Shown: positions 50,485 to 58,727 of the stretch, piece after piece | Layout: each line of letters opens with the position of its first letter | Position numbering within the stretch: the stretch's first letter is position 1 | Source: Karalla daura | Lineage: Eukaryota > Chordata > Actinopteri > Chaetodontiformes > Leiognathidae | NCBI GenBank assembly: GCA_029224185.1 | Contig: CM055194.1 | Coordinates: 20,962,674 to 21,026,673, forward strand | Reading direction: 5' to 3' | DNA length: 64,000 bases | Made by a program: the position numbers and the translations under genes | Notes under the pieces: generated by a model | What the model saw: only the letters and a program-made list of their open reading frames with translations | What the model was told of the DNA's origin: nothing | Database searches by the model: none

Positions 50485-52935
50485 TTACAGTCTGTGAGTC
50501 TCTGTTTCTCGCAGAGACCTGAGGGTGACCTCTCTCCTGTAGGAGAGGGAGATGAGTTTGATCCTGTTGTCTATCTGCTCCCTGTGCTGCAGCAGACGGT
50601 ACAGAGACAGCGTGAACTTTGCCAGAACCACTGTGCTGGCAATCTCCACCAACAGCAGCGCAGTGTAGATCTTCAGCTGGGACTTGCACCGCTGAGCTTT
50701 GTTTCCACTCTGGCACCTGAAGGAGGACGATGGCTGAGGTGCAGCTGATGGGACGGGACATGTGAGGGTTCTTATAGTGGTGGTGGGTGTGGTTGTTGTG
50801 GTGGTGGGTCTAGTTGTGGTTGTGGTGGTGGTGGTGGTGAGTGCGGTTGTTTTAATGGTGGTCAGTGCAGTAGTTGTTATGGTAATGGTAGTGGTGATGG
50901 GTGCAGTCGTTCTCATGGTTGTAGTTGGTAAAGTGGTTGTTGTAGCAGGTGTTGTGGTGGTTGGTAAAGTGGTAGTTGTAGTAAGCGTTGTGGTAGTTGG
51001 TAAGGTGGTTGTTGTAGTAGGTGTTGTAGTGGTTGGTAAAGTTGTTGTTGTAGTAGGTGTTGTCGTGGTTGGTAAAGTGGTAGTTGTAGTAGGTGTTGTA
51101 GTGGTTGGTAAAGTGGTAGTTGTAGTAGGTGTTGTCGTGGTTGGTAAAGTGGTAGTTGTAGTAGGTGTTGTAGTGGTTGGTAAAGTGGTAGTTGTAGTAA
51201 GTGTTGTGGTAGTTGGTAAAGTGGTAGTTGTAGTAAGTGTTGTGGTAGTTGGTAAGGTGGTTGTTGTAGTAGGTGTTGTGGTGGTTGCTAAAGTAGTTGT
51301 TGTAGTAAGTGTTGTGGTTGGTAAGGTCGTTGTTGTAGTAGGTGTCGTGGTGGTTGGTAAAGTGGTAGTTGTAGTAGGTGTTGTAGTGGTTGGTAAAGTT
51401 GTTGTTGTAGTAGGTGTTGTCGTGGTTGGTAAAGTTGTTGTTGTAGTAGGTGTTGTCGTGGTTGGTAAAGTCGTTGTTGTAGTAGGTGTTGTGGTGGTTG
51501 GTAGAGTGGTAGTTGTAGTAGGTGGGGTTGTTGTTGTAGTTAAGATGGTGGTTGTTGTTGGGAGTGTGGTGGTAGTTGTAGTGGTTGTTGTGGTTGTGGG
51601 GCAAATCAATTGGTCTTCTGTTAATGATGTGATTTCGCTCCCCTTTAGATGTTCCGGATACTCACAGACCACAGGGGACATAATCTTGACAGAGTTCGCT
51701 GTCATCCAGCTGTGGAAATCTCTCAGATTGCAGTCACACTGCCAAGGGTTACCACTGAGGTAAAGTTTTTTAAGTTTGGTCAAAGACTCAAAAACATCCC
51801 CAGGAAGTGTACTGAGGTTGTTTTGTGATAGTCTGAGTACTGATAGAGAATTCAGGTTTTGAAACACATCTGCAGTCAGCAAACTGATCTTGTTGTTGAT
51901 GAGATTCAGTTCTGTGAGCTTCTCAGGGCCTTGGAAGTATTCAGCACTTAAGGTAACAAAGTCATTTTTGGATAGATCCAGCTTCTTGAGTTTGTGCAGA
52001 GGGCTGAATATTCCATCAGGCAGAGTCTTGAGATTGTTCTGACTGAGGCTTAGCTCAGTCATTTTAGGCATCGGTCCAAAGAGCACTGGTGGAAGACTAT
52101 TTAGGTTATTCCGTTGTAGAGTCAAGGTTTTAAGCTGAGAGAATCCAACAAAAAATCCATGAGGTAACTCAGTCAGTTGATTATCATCCAAAAGCAGCTT
52201 ATTTAGTTTGTCCTTGTGTGGAAATTGATTTGGTGATAATCTAGTCAGTTTGTTTCCATTTAAGCCAATTTCTTTCAAGTTTGGCAAACTCTGAAAAATA
52301 TCCTCTGGAATGGTAGTTAGCTGATTTTCATAGAGTCGAAGAGTCCCCAGTTTCTTTAGGTGTGAGAAGAGGCTAGTAGAGACAGATGAGAGAGCATTCT
52401 TTGCTAAATGGAGCGTTGCAAGGCTGTCAAGACCTTCAAAGGCTCCTTCCTCAATAGTTTCAATCTCATTCATATGTAACTGGAGCTCTCTTACATTTGT
52501 AAGACCCTGAAACATTCCTGTCTCCAGAGTGCGGAGCTTGTTGGACTTCAGGACCATCTTCTCCAGGTTAGTCAGGTTTGTGAAGACTCCCACTGGGATT
52601 GACGTTAATGGAGAGCCGGAGATCTCTAAAAATACAAGGTTTACCAAACCTTCAAATGCTCCTGCCTCAACAGATGTTAGGTTAGTGCCCATGAATTCCA
52701 ATTTCTCAAGTTGGGGGTTATCAATGAAGGCCGCGCTCTGAATTTTTTTAATCTTAGCATGTAAAAAGAGTACTTTTTTCACATCTTTACTTAGGACACC
52801 TTGAATTTCTGTTGTGGTATCACCAAAAATCTTTGAGTCACATCCCTCCCTCCCTTTTGCACAAGCAGGGTCTTCATTCAATACAGATTCAAAAAGTAAA
52901 GACAGAAAAAGAACGATGAAGCCTCTTCTTGACAT
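50485..52935 (-). CDS. CPN2-like LRR receptor with mucin stalk and TM anchor (gene A)
   Basis: 816 aa in one exon. Residues 1-20 are a signal peptide. A degenerate N-cap with C25/C32 replaces the usual LRRNT. About 14 LRRs span residues 52-395, followed by an LRRCT (NPWQCDC 396-402, C424, C445). Residues 446-725 are almost pure Thr with Leu-Pro/Pro spacers in 12-residue units, i.e. a mucin-type O-glycosylated stalk. A Cys-containing juxtamembrane segment precedes a TM helix at about 756-778 and a basic tail of about 37 residues. The LRR N-part (AFxxNPxLxKxxFxxTxL) and LRRCT (GNPWQCDC...LKG...L.CP) resemble carboxypeptidase N subunit 2, but CPN2 is secreted with no stalk. The stalk plus TM recalls GPIb-alpha, and the TM/tail faintly resembles GP5. 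The ATG lies 9 nt after a good acceptor (TTTTTATAG at about 52945). Inferred role: cell-surface adhesion or ligand binding. Exact orthology is uncertain. Confidence 0.88.
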   Translation of the reverse strand: MSRRGFIVLFLSLLFESVLNEDPACAKGREGCDSKIFGDTTTEIQGVLSKDVKKVLFLHAKIKKIQSAAFIDNPQLEKLEFMGTNLTSVEAGAFEGLVNLVFLEISGSPLTSIPVGVFTNLTNLEKMVLKSNKLRTLETGMFQGLTNVRELQLHMNEIETIEEGAFEGLDSLATLHLAKNALSSVSTSLFSHLKKLGTLRLYENQLTTIPEDIFQSLPNLKEIGLNGNKLTRLSPNQFPHKDKLNKLLLDDNQLTELPHGFFVGFSQLKTLTLQRNNLNSLPPVLFGPMPKMTELSLSQNNLKTLPDGIFSPLHKLKKLDLSKNDFVTLSAEYFQGPEKLTELNLINNKISLLTADVFQNLNSLSVLRLSQNNLSTLPGDVFESLTKLKKLYLSGNPWQCDCNLRDFHSWMTANSVKIMSPVVCEYPEHLKGSEITSLTEDQLICPTTTTTTTTTTTLPTTTTILTTTTTPPTTTTTLPTTTTPTTTTTLPTTTTPTTTTTLPTTTTPTTTTTLPTTTTPTTTTTLPTTTTPTTTTTLPTTTLTTTTTLATTTTPTTTTTLPTTTTLTTTTTLPTTTTLTTTTTLPTTTTPTTTTTLPTTTTPTTTTTLPTTTTPTTTTTLPTTTTPTTTTTLPTTTTPTTTTTLPTTTTLTTTTTLPTTTTPATTTTLPTTTMRTTAPITTTITITTTALTTIKTTALTTTTTTTTTRPTTTTTTPTTTIRTLTCPVPSAAPQPSSSFRCQSGNKAQRCKSQLKIYTALLLVEIASTVVLAKFTLSLYRLLQHREQIDNRIKLISLSYRREVTLRSLRETETHRL
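50930..51600 (-). repeat. 36-bp coding VNTR encoding Thr-rich mucin stalk
   Basis: About 17 tandem copies of a 36-bp unit encode TTTTTLPTTTTP with small variants (final P or L, LA for LP, and one 11-residue unit). The frame stays open throughout gene A. Synonymous ACA/ACT/ACC variation and Leu/Pro swaps mark subgroups of units, which suggests block amplification. Because 36 is a multiple of 3, the opposite strand and another frame on the same strand are also open (Val/Gly-rich and Asn/Tyr-rich); these are shadows. Confidence 0.9.
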
Positions 52936-53097
52936 GTTTGGGCACTATAAAAACAAAAAAACAATCACATGTATCTTTAGATATTGTTGTTTTACTAGTT
53001 TTTCTACTGCTGCTATTAACAACAACAAAAACACCAACAAAAACAGTATCAAAATCCTCTATATCTGTATCAAGTGCCCCCAAAAGCATTTGCTTAC

Positions 53098-53150
53098 CTT
53101 ATTGTTCTCTTTGTGGATGAAATTGTTGTGAAGGGAGAGAGACGAGCTCT
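53098..53150 (-). other. Gene A 5' UTR exon (3' boundary clear, 5' end estimated)
   Basis: Reading leftwards, ACAATAAG is followed by GTAAGC, a consensus donor at 53097-53092, pairing with the acceptor at 52945-52946. This gives a 153-nt intron (52945-53097) in the 5' UTR. The exon start is a guess, placed near the AACAGAGC block shared with gene B. Confidence 0.55.
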
Positions 53151-53244
53151 GTTGCATTAGTGACCTTACATATCTGTGTTTTCCACCTGGCTTGCGTCTC
53201 TATCATTTCATGAGAGGCGTGGTGTAACAAACTTCTGCAGCTCA

Positions 53245-53251
53245 AGATAAG
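53245..53251 (+). promoter_or_regulatory. GATA site in gene A promoter
   Basis: AGATAAG about 100-150 bp upstream of the inferred gene A first exon. The surrounding 80 bp (acaaacttctgcagct-aagataagag...agtactgagggctttca) is conserved in the gene B copy at 57949-57955. GATA factors drive thrombocyte and erythroid genes, so haematopoietic expression is a reasonable inference. Confidence 0.45.
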
Positions 53252-54303
53252 AGCAAGTACTGAGGGCTTTCAGTGTCTGACTGTGCTATACCTTTGAATA
53301 AATTGTCGGTAAATGGTAACTTACTCTCAGGCTCAAGGTAATTAAAAGAAATTGTGTAATGCGGTAAGTAAATTACAATCAACACAAGGTGGTGGTGTGG
53401 AGCAGTGTTTTTATTAGACGCATCAGTGGATTCTGCATTTCAATTGCACGATTGTGTATTTCCAGAACTCTTACCTTTCCACAGTCAAAATGATTGTTTA
53501 ATTGATATTTCATGAATAATAAAGAAAAAAAAAACGTTCACCTCAATACCAAAAAATATGAACAGAAAATGGCATTTCTAAACAGTAATCAGTAATGAAA
53601 AAAATACCAAATGCTATTTTATAGCATTTTATCTAAATTCTAAAAGTATTGTTAAACACTTTGTTTCTGGATCTCACAGGGTTAATGTATTCAGCTGACC
53701 CTTCCTTTCCTGTGCTACTGTCTATTAAAAGGCCTAATTGATGCATTTAACCTTTCACTATCAGGCCATTATTTTCTCTCTTTTGTAAATTTTGGTAAAT
53801 CATTTTACAAGGTTGTACTTGTAGGAAGTACTAATTGATAAAATATAGAGCAAAGCATTTATGCGAGACATACATTCATTACTTTGTGTACATTGTGTTT
53901 CCATTAATCAGAGATAGTTAATTTTCTTGAATCTCTTGGAGCTACACTTTTTAAAACATCCTATCCAGCAGCTTAAGTATATAGGAAAAGCAATAGATGT
54001 CTTTGTAGTGCCAAGCAGGTATTATTCTACAAGATATGCAGTTTAATATTCTTCATCAGTTTCATGAAAACAAAGAAAAAGGACACTTGATATTGTTTAT
54101 CTATTGATAATCAATACGCTGGATTGGACCAGACTGGGATACAGAGAGAGGGTAAATAGAAGAGAGAGAGACGGTGACAACAACAAAATAAAAAACAGTG
54201 ACAACAAAAATGCTAACATCAGAAACGATTGTTATTGTGTTATAGTGATAATAACCATAATCATTGGCTCCCCATGGCTCCATAGAAGGGAGAGGGGTTC
54301 AAA

Positions 54304-54360
54304 CCCCCTCCCCCCCCCCCCCCCCACCCCCCACCCCCCCACCCCCTCACCCCCCACCCT
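54304..54360. repeat. C-rich tract
   Basis: C16 (54310-54325) followed by C6-7 runs separated by single A or T, at the left end of the insertion in unit B. Confidence 0.85.
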
Positions 54361-54773
54361 CCAGATGCCTGGAATGCATTTGTTTCCAGCCGCTTTGTTT
54401 CCCTCCAAAACCTCCTATTAACAGTTCCTCGTATTGGTATGAAACGGGGCCCTGTAGCAGTCCCAACGTCCCCCCTTTGGTCTAAAGGATGGGATCTCAG
54501 TCCCGGACCTTGGAGCAACTACTGAGTGCTGCAGTCCTTGATGTTCTGCTCCTGTGGTGTGGAATAGACTTGACAGTGGAGATGGTTAATGTATTGGCAA
54601 GGTGATGGAAAACATCACATGTGCAACATAAAGGCATTGTCTAGGCAAAGTTTAAAGGTTACTTAACATTTCATGTACTTAAACTATGATTGTGGATAAC
54701 CTACAATTACAATGGGAACGGTAGGATAGACACACAAAAACAGCTGACAAAGGGGGGATCAAAAGGCGGAAGA

Positions 54774-54793
54774 GGGGGGGGGGGGGGGGGGGG
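54774..54793. repeat. G20 homopolymer
   Basis: Twenty uninterrupted G residues, in inverted relation to the C-rich tract about 450 bp to the left. Confidence 0.85.
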
Positions 54794-54844
54794 TCAGTGT
54801 GTTGGTATGTTAATACATGATGGTTGGTTAGTGTGCATGCAATA

Positions 54845-55680
54845 ACCCTAACCAAGTCTGTACCTTCTACAAGCTTTTGCACTTGTTGTAACATCTGTGA
54901 GATCTCATCCTTATCTCTTGTGATTTGTTTCTTCCTGCATTTGGTCTGCACGTCAGACCTTCTTGTCCTCCAGGAGTCCTGGTTGCAGTGGCTGCACGGG
55001 CTGCGACTGGAACCCCACTCGTTCCTTGCAGTGCTTCTGGGATCTCTGGGCTGCAGCCCTCCTCCTCTCCTGGTGTCTTTACGTGGGCTTGACCCTCAAC
55101 TCCTCTCCTCTGGTCCTCAACGCTGGGACTTTGAGTGGCCTTCTCAGTTCTTGGCCCTTCAAGAACAGACCAGAATGATGACTGAGTAGCTTTCTCATCT
55201 CGCTGCACTCTGCTGTTCTTTCCTCTGAGCTGCTGGAGCTCCTCTTGGAGGAGGGAGGTGGCTTGTTTCTGCTGTTGGCAGCCTAGCTCTAGCTTTCTGC
55301 ATTTTCTCCTACTTCTCTTAGAGTTGCTGGAACTGTGTTTGCAGGAGGGCGTTTGCCTCTCATGGTAGTTCTTGTTCAAGCTTCTCCCTCATAGAGTTCA
55401 GCTCTAGCTCTATTTGCATTTGCCAGGTTTTTTCTGTGGAGTTGCTGAAGTTCTTCTTGCAGGAGGGAGTTTGCTTGTCTCCCTTCGTGGAAGTACTGGT
55501 CCAGCGCCTGGGTTTGCATACAATGCTCTTTTGCTTACAAATCAGCCTTATGTCCAAGGAGTCTTTTTTTGCCAATGTGCAGATGGTGCATTGTCTGGAC
55601 AAAGGCATTTCAGCGACCTGTCAATTTTTTGACGTTGGTCTTGTCATCCTGGCAGATTCAGCTTTCTTTTGGAGGGGTCC
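54845..55680 (-). pseudogene. Broken coiled-coil protein fragment
   Basis: On the minus strand at least three related blocks (about 55480, 55340 and 55240) encode variants of the heptad-like phrase SLLQEELQQL, each continuing for 20-40 codons before a stop or frame change. A further segment (about 54855-54950) encodes a helical RDKDEISQMLQQVQKLVEG. No single frame is intact: the 170-aa frame runs through only one block. I do not recognise the parent protein. The pattern is that of a degenerated gene or retrocopy with internal coiled-coil repeats. Confidence 0.45.
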
Positions 55681-56189
55681 CGCTGCTCTTACGTGAGTGT
55701 CCCTACAACTTGTGTGATTATAGTAGAACCTGGACACTTGAGATCAGATGTCAACCTCACAGTTAAAGGAGAGCCCTGTCCTGGTGTCCTTTTCTCTTAA
55801 TTGGGTTAGCCTGATGTGAGTAATTAGTTAGTAAGTTATACTGCTTATAAACTCTAATTCGCACAAGACACTATTATTAGGTGTCTATGTGAGGTCTATG
55901 TGTGAATTGTGTTAGTCATATATGTTGCTGAAAATAAAATAAAGACAGATGATTTTTGATTATAGTAGTGACTGCTAAACAATCATGCCACAAACAAGAC
56001 ACCCTTTAGGTTGTGATGAGGTGTGAGTTTTACATGTACAGTCGGTTCGTTTTGGAATAATGATCTTTTAGATGTTATCTGAATGCCAAATTTTCCAAAG
56101 TGTCTGATACTTATTGAGGGTGCATAACAGCTGCTAGAGAACCTGCATCACTTACTGCAAAGAATCATTTTTGTTGAATGTGTTCCTCT

Positions 56190-56382
56190 TTACAGTCTGT
56201 GAGTCTTTATTTGAGACCTGAGGGTGACCTCTGTCCATATGATCATTGAAGTTGTGGTGGTGCGGTCAGTCGTTCTCACGGTTGTAGTTGGTGAGGTGGG
56301 AGTTGTAGTGGCCGTTGTTGTTGTTTGAAGGGTGGTGGTTGTTCATTCAGTTGTGGTACATGCGGTTGTTATAGCTAACTGA
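56190..56382 (-). pseudogene. Decayed stalk/tail remnant of gene B
   Basis: Below the gene B stop codon lie a few Thr-type codons out of frame (fragments like the gene A VNTR margin), then a block matching the last codons of gene A (EVTLRS...THRL then stop). The VNTR array, the juxtamembrane cysteines and the TM helix are gone. This shows that gene B descends from an anchored ancestor and was truncated. Confidence 0.75.
56206..56211 (-). promoter_or_regulatory. Candidate poly(A) signal of gene B
   Basis: TTTATT on the plus strand (AATAAA on the minus) sits in the remnant tail of gene B, about 175 nt after its stop. Gene A has a different sequence here because a short deletion in B creates the hexamer. 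Inference only. Confidence 0.35.
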
Positions 56383-57702
56383 CTAGCAGAGTAGTTGGTC
56401 TTCCGTCAATGATGTGATTTCGCTCCCCTTTAGATGTTCCGGATACTCACAGACCACAGGGGACATAATCTTGACAGAGTTCGCTGTCATCCAGCTGTGG
56501 AAATCTCTCAGATTGCAGTCACACTGCCAAGGGTTACCACTGAGGTAAAGTTTTTTAAGTTTGGTCAAAGCCTCAAAAACATCCCCAGGAAGTGTACTGA
56601 GATTGTTGTGTGATAGTCTGAGTACTGCCAGTGAACTCAGGTTTTGAAACGCATCTGCAGTCAGCAAACTGATGTTGTTGTTGAGGAGATTCAGTTCTGT
56701 GAGCTTCTCAGGGCCTTGGAAGTACTCAGCACTTAAGGTAACAAAGTCATTTTTGGATAGATCCAGCTTCTTGAGTTTGTGCAGAGGGCTGAATATTCCA
56801 TCAGGCAGAGTCTTGAGATTGTTCTGACTGAGGCTTAGCTCAGTCATTTTAGGCATCGGTCCAAAGAGCACTGGTGGAAGACTATTTAGGTTATTCCGTT
56901 GTAGAGTCAAGGTTTTAAGCTGAGAGAATCCAACAAAAAATCCATGAGGTAACTCAGTCAGTTGATTATCATCCAAAAGCAGCTTATTTAGTTTGTCCTT
57001 GTGTGGAAATTGATTTGGTGATAATCTAGTCAGTTTGTTTCCATTTAAACCAATTTCTTTCAAGTTTGGAAAACTCTGAAAAATATCCTCTGGAATGGTA
57101 GTTAGCTGATTGTCATAAAGTCGAAGAGTCCCCAGTTTCTTTAGGTGTGAGAAGAGGCTGGTAGAGACAGATGAGAGAGCATTCTTTGCTAAATGGAGCA
57201 TTGCAAGGCTGTCAAGACCTTCAAAGGCTCCTTCCTCAATAGTTTCAATCTCATTCATATGTAACTGGAGCTCTCTTACATTTGTAAGACCCTGAAACAT
57301 TCCTGTCTCCAGAGTGCGGAGCTTGTTGGACTTCAGGACCATCTTCTCCAGGTTAGTCAGGTTTGTGAAGACTCCCACTGGGATTGACGTTAATGGAGAG
57401 CCGGAGATCTCTAAAAATACAAGGTTTACCAAACCTTCAAATGCTCCTGCCTCAACAGATGTTAGGTTAGTGCCCATGAATTCCAATTTCTCAAGTTGGG
57501 GGTTATCAATGAAGGCTGCGCTGGGGATGGTTTGAATCTGAGCAAAAAGAAAGAATACTTTTTTCACATCTTTACTCAGGACACGTTGAATTTCTGTTGT
57601 GGTATCGCCAAAAACATAGGAGTCGCATTGAGTCTCACATTGAGTCAATACTGACTCAAGAAAAAAAGACAGAAAAAGAACGTTGATGGCTCCTCTTGAC
57701 AT
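56383..57702 (-). CDS. Secreted CPN2-like LRR protein, truncated tandem duplicate of gene A (gene B)
   Basis: 439 aa: signal peptide about 1-20, N-cap cysteines C22/C26, about 14 LRRs and an LRRCT ending at ...EDQLLC, immediately followed by TAG where gene A continues into its Thr stalk. No TM segment or GPI signal remains, so the product should be secreted. The LRR core is nearly identical to gene A: only 3 amino-acid differences from 'IDNPQLEK' to 'LTELNL' (about 276 residues), but about 7 in the 25 residues before and 7 in the 45 after. Remnants of the stalk and tail lie downstream, out of frame. The ATG follows an acceptor-like TTTTTGTAG (about 57712), but the matching upstream donor of gene A is missing. 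The intact 1.3-kb frame argues for function; a young pseudogene is the alternative. Confidence 0.8.
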   Translation of the reverse strand: MSRGAINVLFLSFFLESVLTQCETQCDSYVFGDTTTEIQRVLSKDVKKVFFLFAQIQTIPSAAFIDNPQLEKLEFMGTNLTSVEAGAFEGLVNLVFLEISGSPLTSIPVGVFTNLTNLEKMVLKSNKLRTLETGMFQGLTNVRELQLHMNEIETIEEGAFEGLDSLAMLHLAKNALSSVSTSLFSHLKKLGTLRLYDNQLTTIPEDIFQSFPNLKEIGLNGNKLTRLSPNQFPHKDKLNKLLLDDNQLTELPHGFFVGFSQLKTLTLQRNNLNSLPPVLFGPMPKMTELSLSQNNLKTLPDGIFSPLHKLKKLDLSKNDFVTLSAEYFQGPEKLTELNLLNNNISLLTADAFQNLSSLAVLRLSHNNLSTLPGDVFEALTKLKKLYLSGNPWQCDCNLRDFHSWMTANSVKIMSPVVCEYPEHLKGSEITSLTEDQLLC

Positions 57703-57948
57703 CTTTGTGCACTACAAAAAGAAAAAGAGAGATTGCTGTTTTACTACGATGTTTACCGCTGCTATTAACAGCAACAACAGCAACAATAATATTACAAACT
57801 TTTATATCTGTATCAAATCCCCCAAAATGTCCCTAGTTAAGGGAGAGAAACAAGCTCTGTTGCATTAGTGACTTTACATATGTTTTTCATCTCACTTGAT
57901 TTTGTATCATTTCATGGGAGGCGTGGTGTAACAAACTTCTGCAGCTTA

Positions 57949-57955
57949 AGATAAG
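57949..57955 (+). promoter_or_regulatory. GATA site in gene B promoter
   Basis: AGATAAG in the duplicated 5' flank of gene B, aligned to the site at 53245 in gene A. It was retained although the flank between it and the coding exon has diverged and lost the splice donor. Confidence 0.4.
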
Positions 57956-58457
57956 AGAAAGTACTGAGGGCTTTCAATGTGTGACTGTGTTACGCCCTTG
58001 AATAAAAGTCGGTAAATGGTAACTTACTCTCAGACTAAAGGTAATTCAAAAAAACTGTGTCAGTTGTAATGCGGTAAGTAAATTACAATCAACACAAGGT
58101 GGTAGTGTGAAGCAGTGTTTTTATTAAACACATCAAATGATTGTGCATCTCAATTGAAAAATTATGCAACTTGTATATTTAATCCTATGGTTTCCAGAAG
58201 TTTCCACAGTCAGGATGATGTTTAATTGATATTTCATGAATAACGAAAAAAGATCTCTCTCCTAAATACTTTATTATGAACTGAAAATGCAGTTGTAATC
58301 AGTTGTAATCATCAAACTGTAATCAGTAGTGAAAAAAAAATGCAAAATAGCTTGAGAGAATATCAAATGCATTCTAAGTATTGTAAAACACTGTTTCAGT
58401 TTGTCTGGATCTACATTCATCAAAATGTCAAAGATGCTGCAAAATGGCAAGTTGGAG

Positions 58458-58463
58458 TTTATT
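58458..58463 (-). promoter_or_regulatory. Candidate poly(A) signal of gene C
   Basis: AATAAA on the minus strand about 265 nt after the gene C stop codon, the first such hexamer downstream. It is plausible for a short 3' UTR. Confidence 0.4.
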
Positions 58464-58727
58464 TACAGTTAACACACACAGTGTCCAATCTATTTACAGC
58501 ACACATTAATTTAATAATGAATTTTCATCATTAAATACTGTAAACTAATGAATTCCAAAGTTTACTTGTCTTGTGTCTGAATGCAGATGCAGTAGTTATT
58601 TCCGTTACCACAGAAGCTCTAAAGTTCTAGTTTCAATATTTCTTCTTTCTTCTGAGCAGAACAACCACAGTAATCAGTGTGCAGTTCCCCTTGGCTTTCA
58701 GAGTCCTTGCATTTTGCATTGCTTGGT

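Larger units (their letters stand above)
54270..56100. other. Insertion in the 3' flank of duplicate unit B
   Basis: This block has no counterpart in unit A, where the minisatellite at 49.8-50.3 kb runs directly toward the gene end. It contains a C-rich tract at its left (54304-54360), a G20 run at 54774-54793, and a broken coiled-coil-coding segment on the minus strand. No clear terminal repeats or target duplication were found. Its origin is unknown. Confidence 0.5.
49170..58415. repeat. Tandem duplication of the gene A/B unit
   Basis: Two direct copies: unit A about 49170-53676 and unit B about 53676-58415. Matching landmarks are the 3' flank 'gctactgtctattaaaagg' (about 49215 and 53714), the LRR exon, the GATA-containing 5' flank, and the 'gtgtttttatta..' and 'atatttcatgaataa' blocks (about 53405 and 58120 onward). 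Unit B has lost the stalk array and gained an insertion of about 1.8 kb in its 3' flank. Confidence 0.85.

Noticed and set aside
50852..51604. 250-codon Asn/Tyr/His-rich frame on the minus strand
   Set aside because: Alternative frame of the same VNTR; no start context, domain or conservation argument.
50762..51763. 333-codon Val/Gly-rich frame on the plus strand
   Set aside because: It is the antisense shadow of the 36-bp Thr VNTR and LRRCT of gene A; a repeat length divisible by 3 keeps it open.
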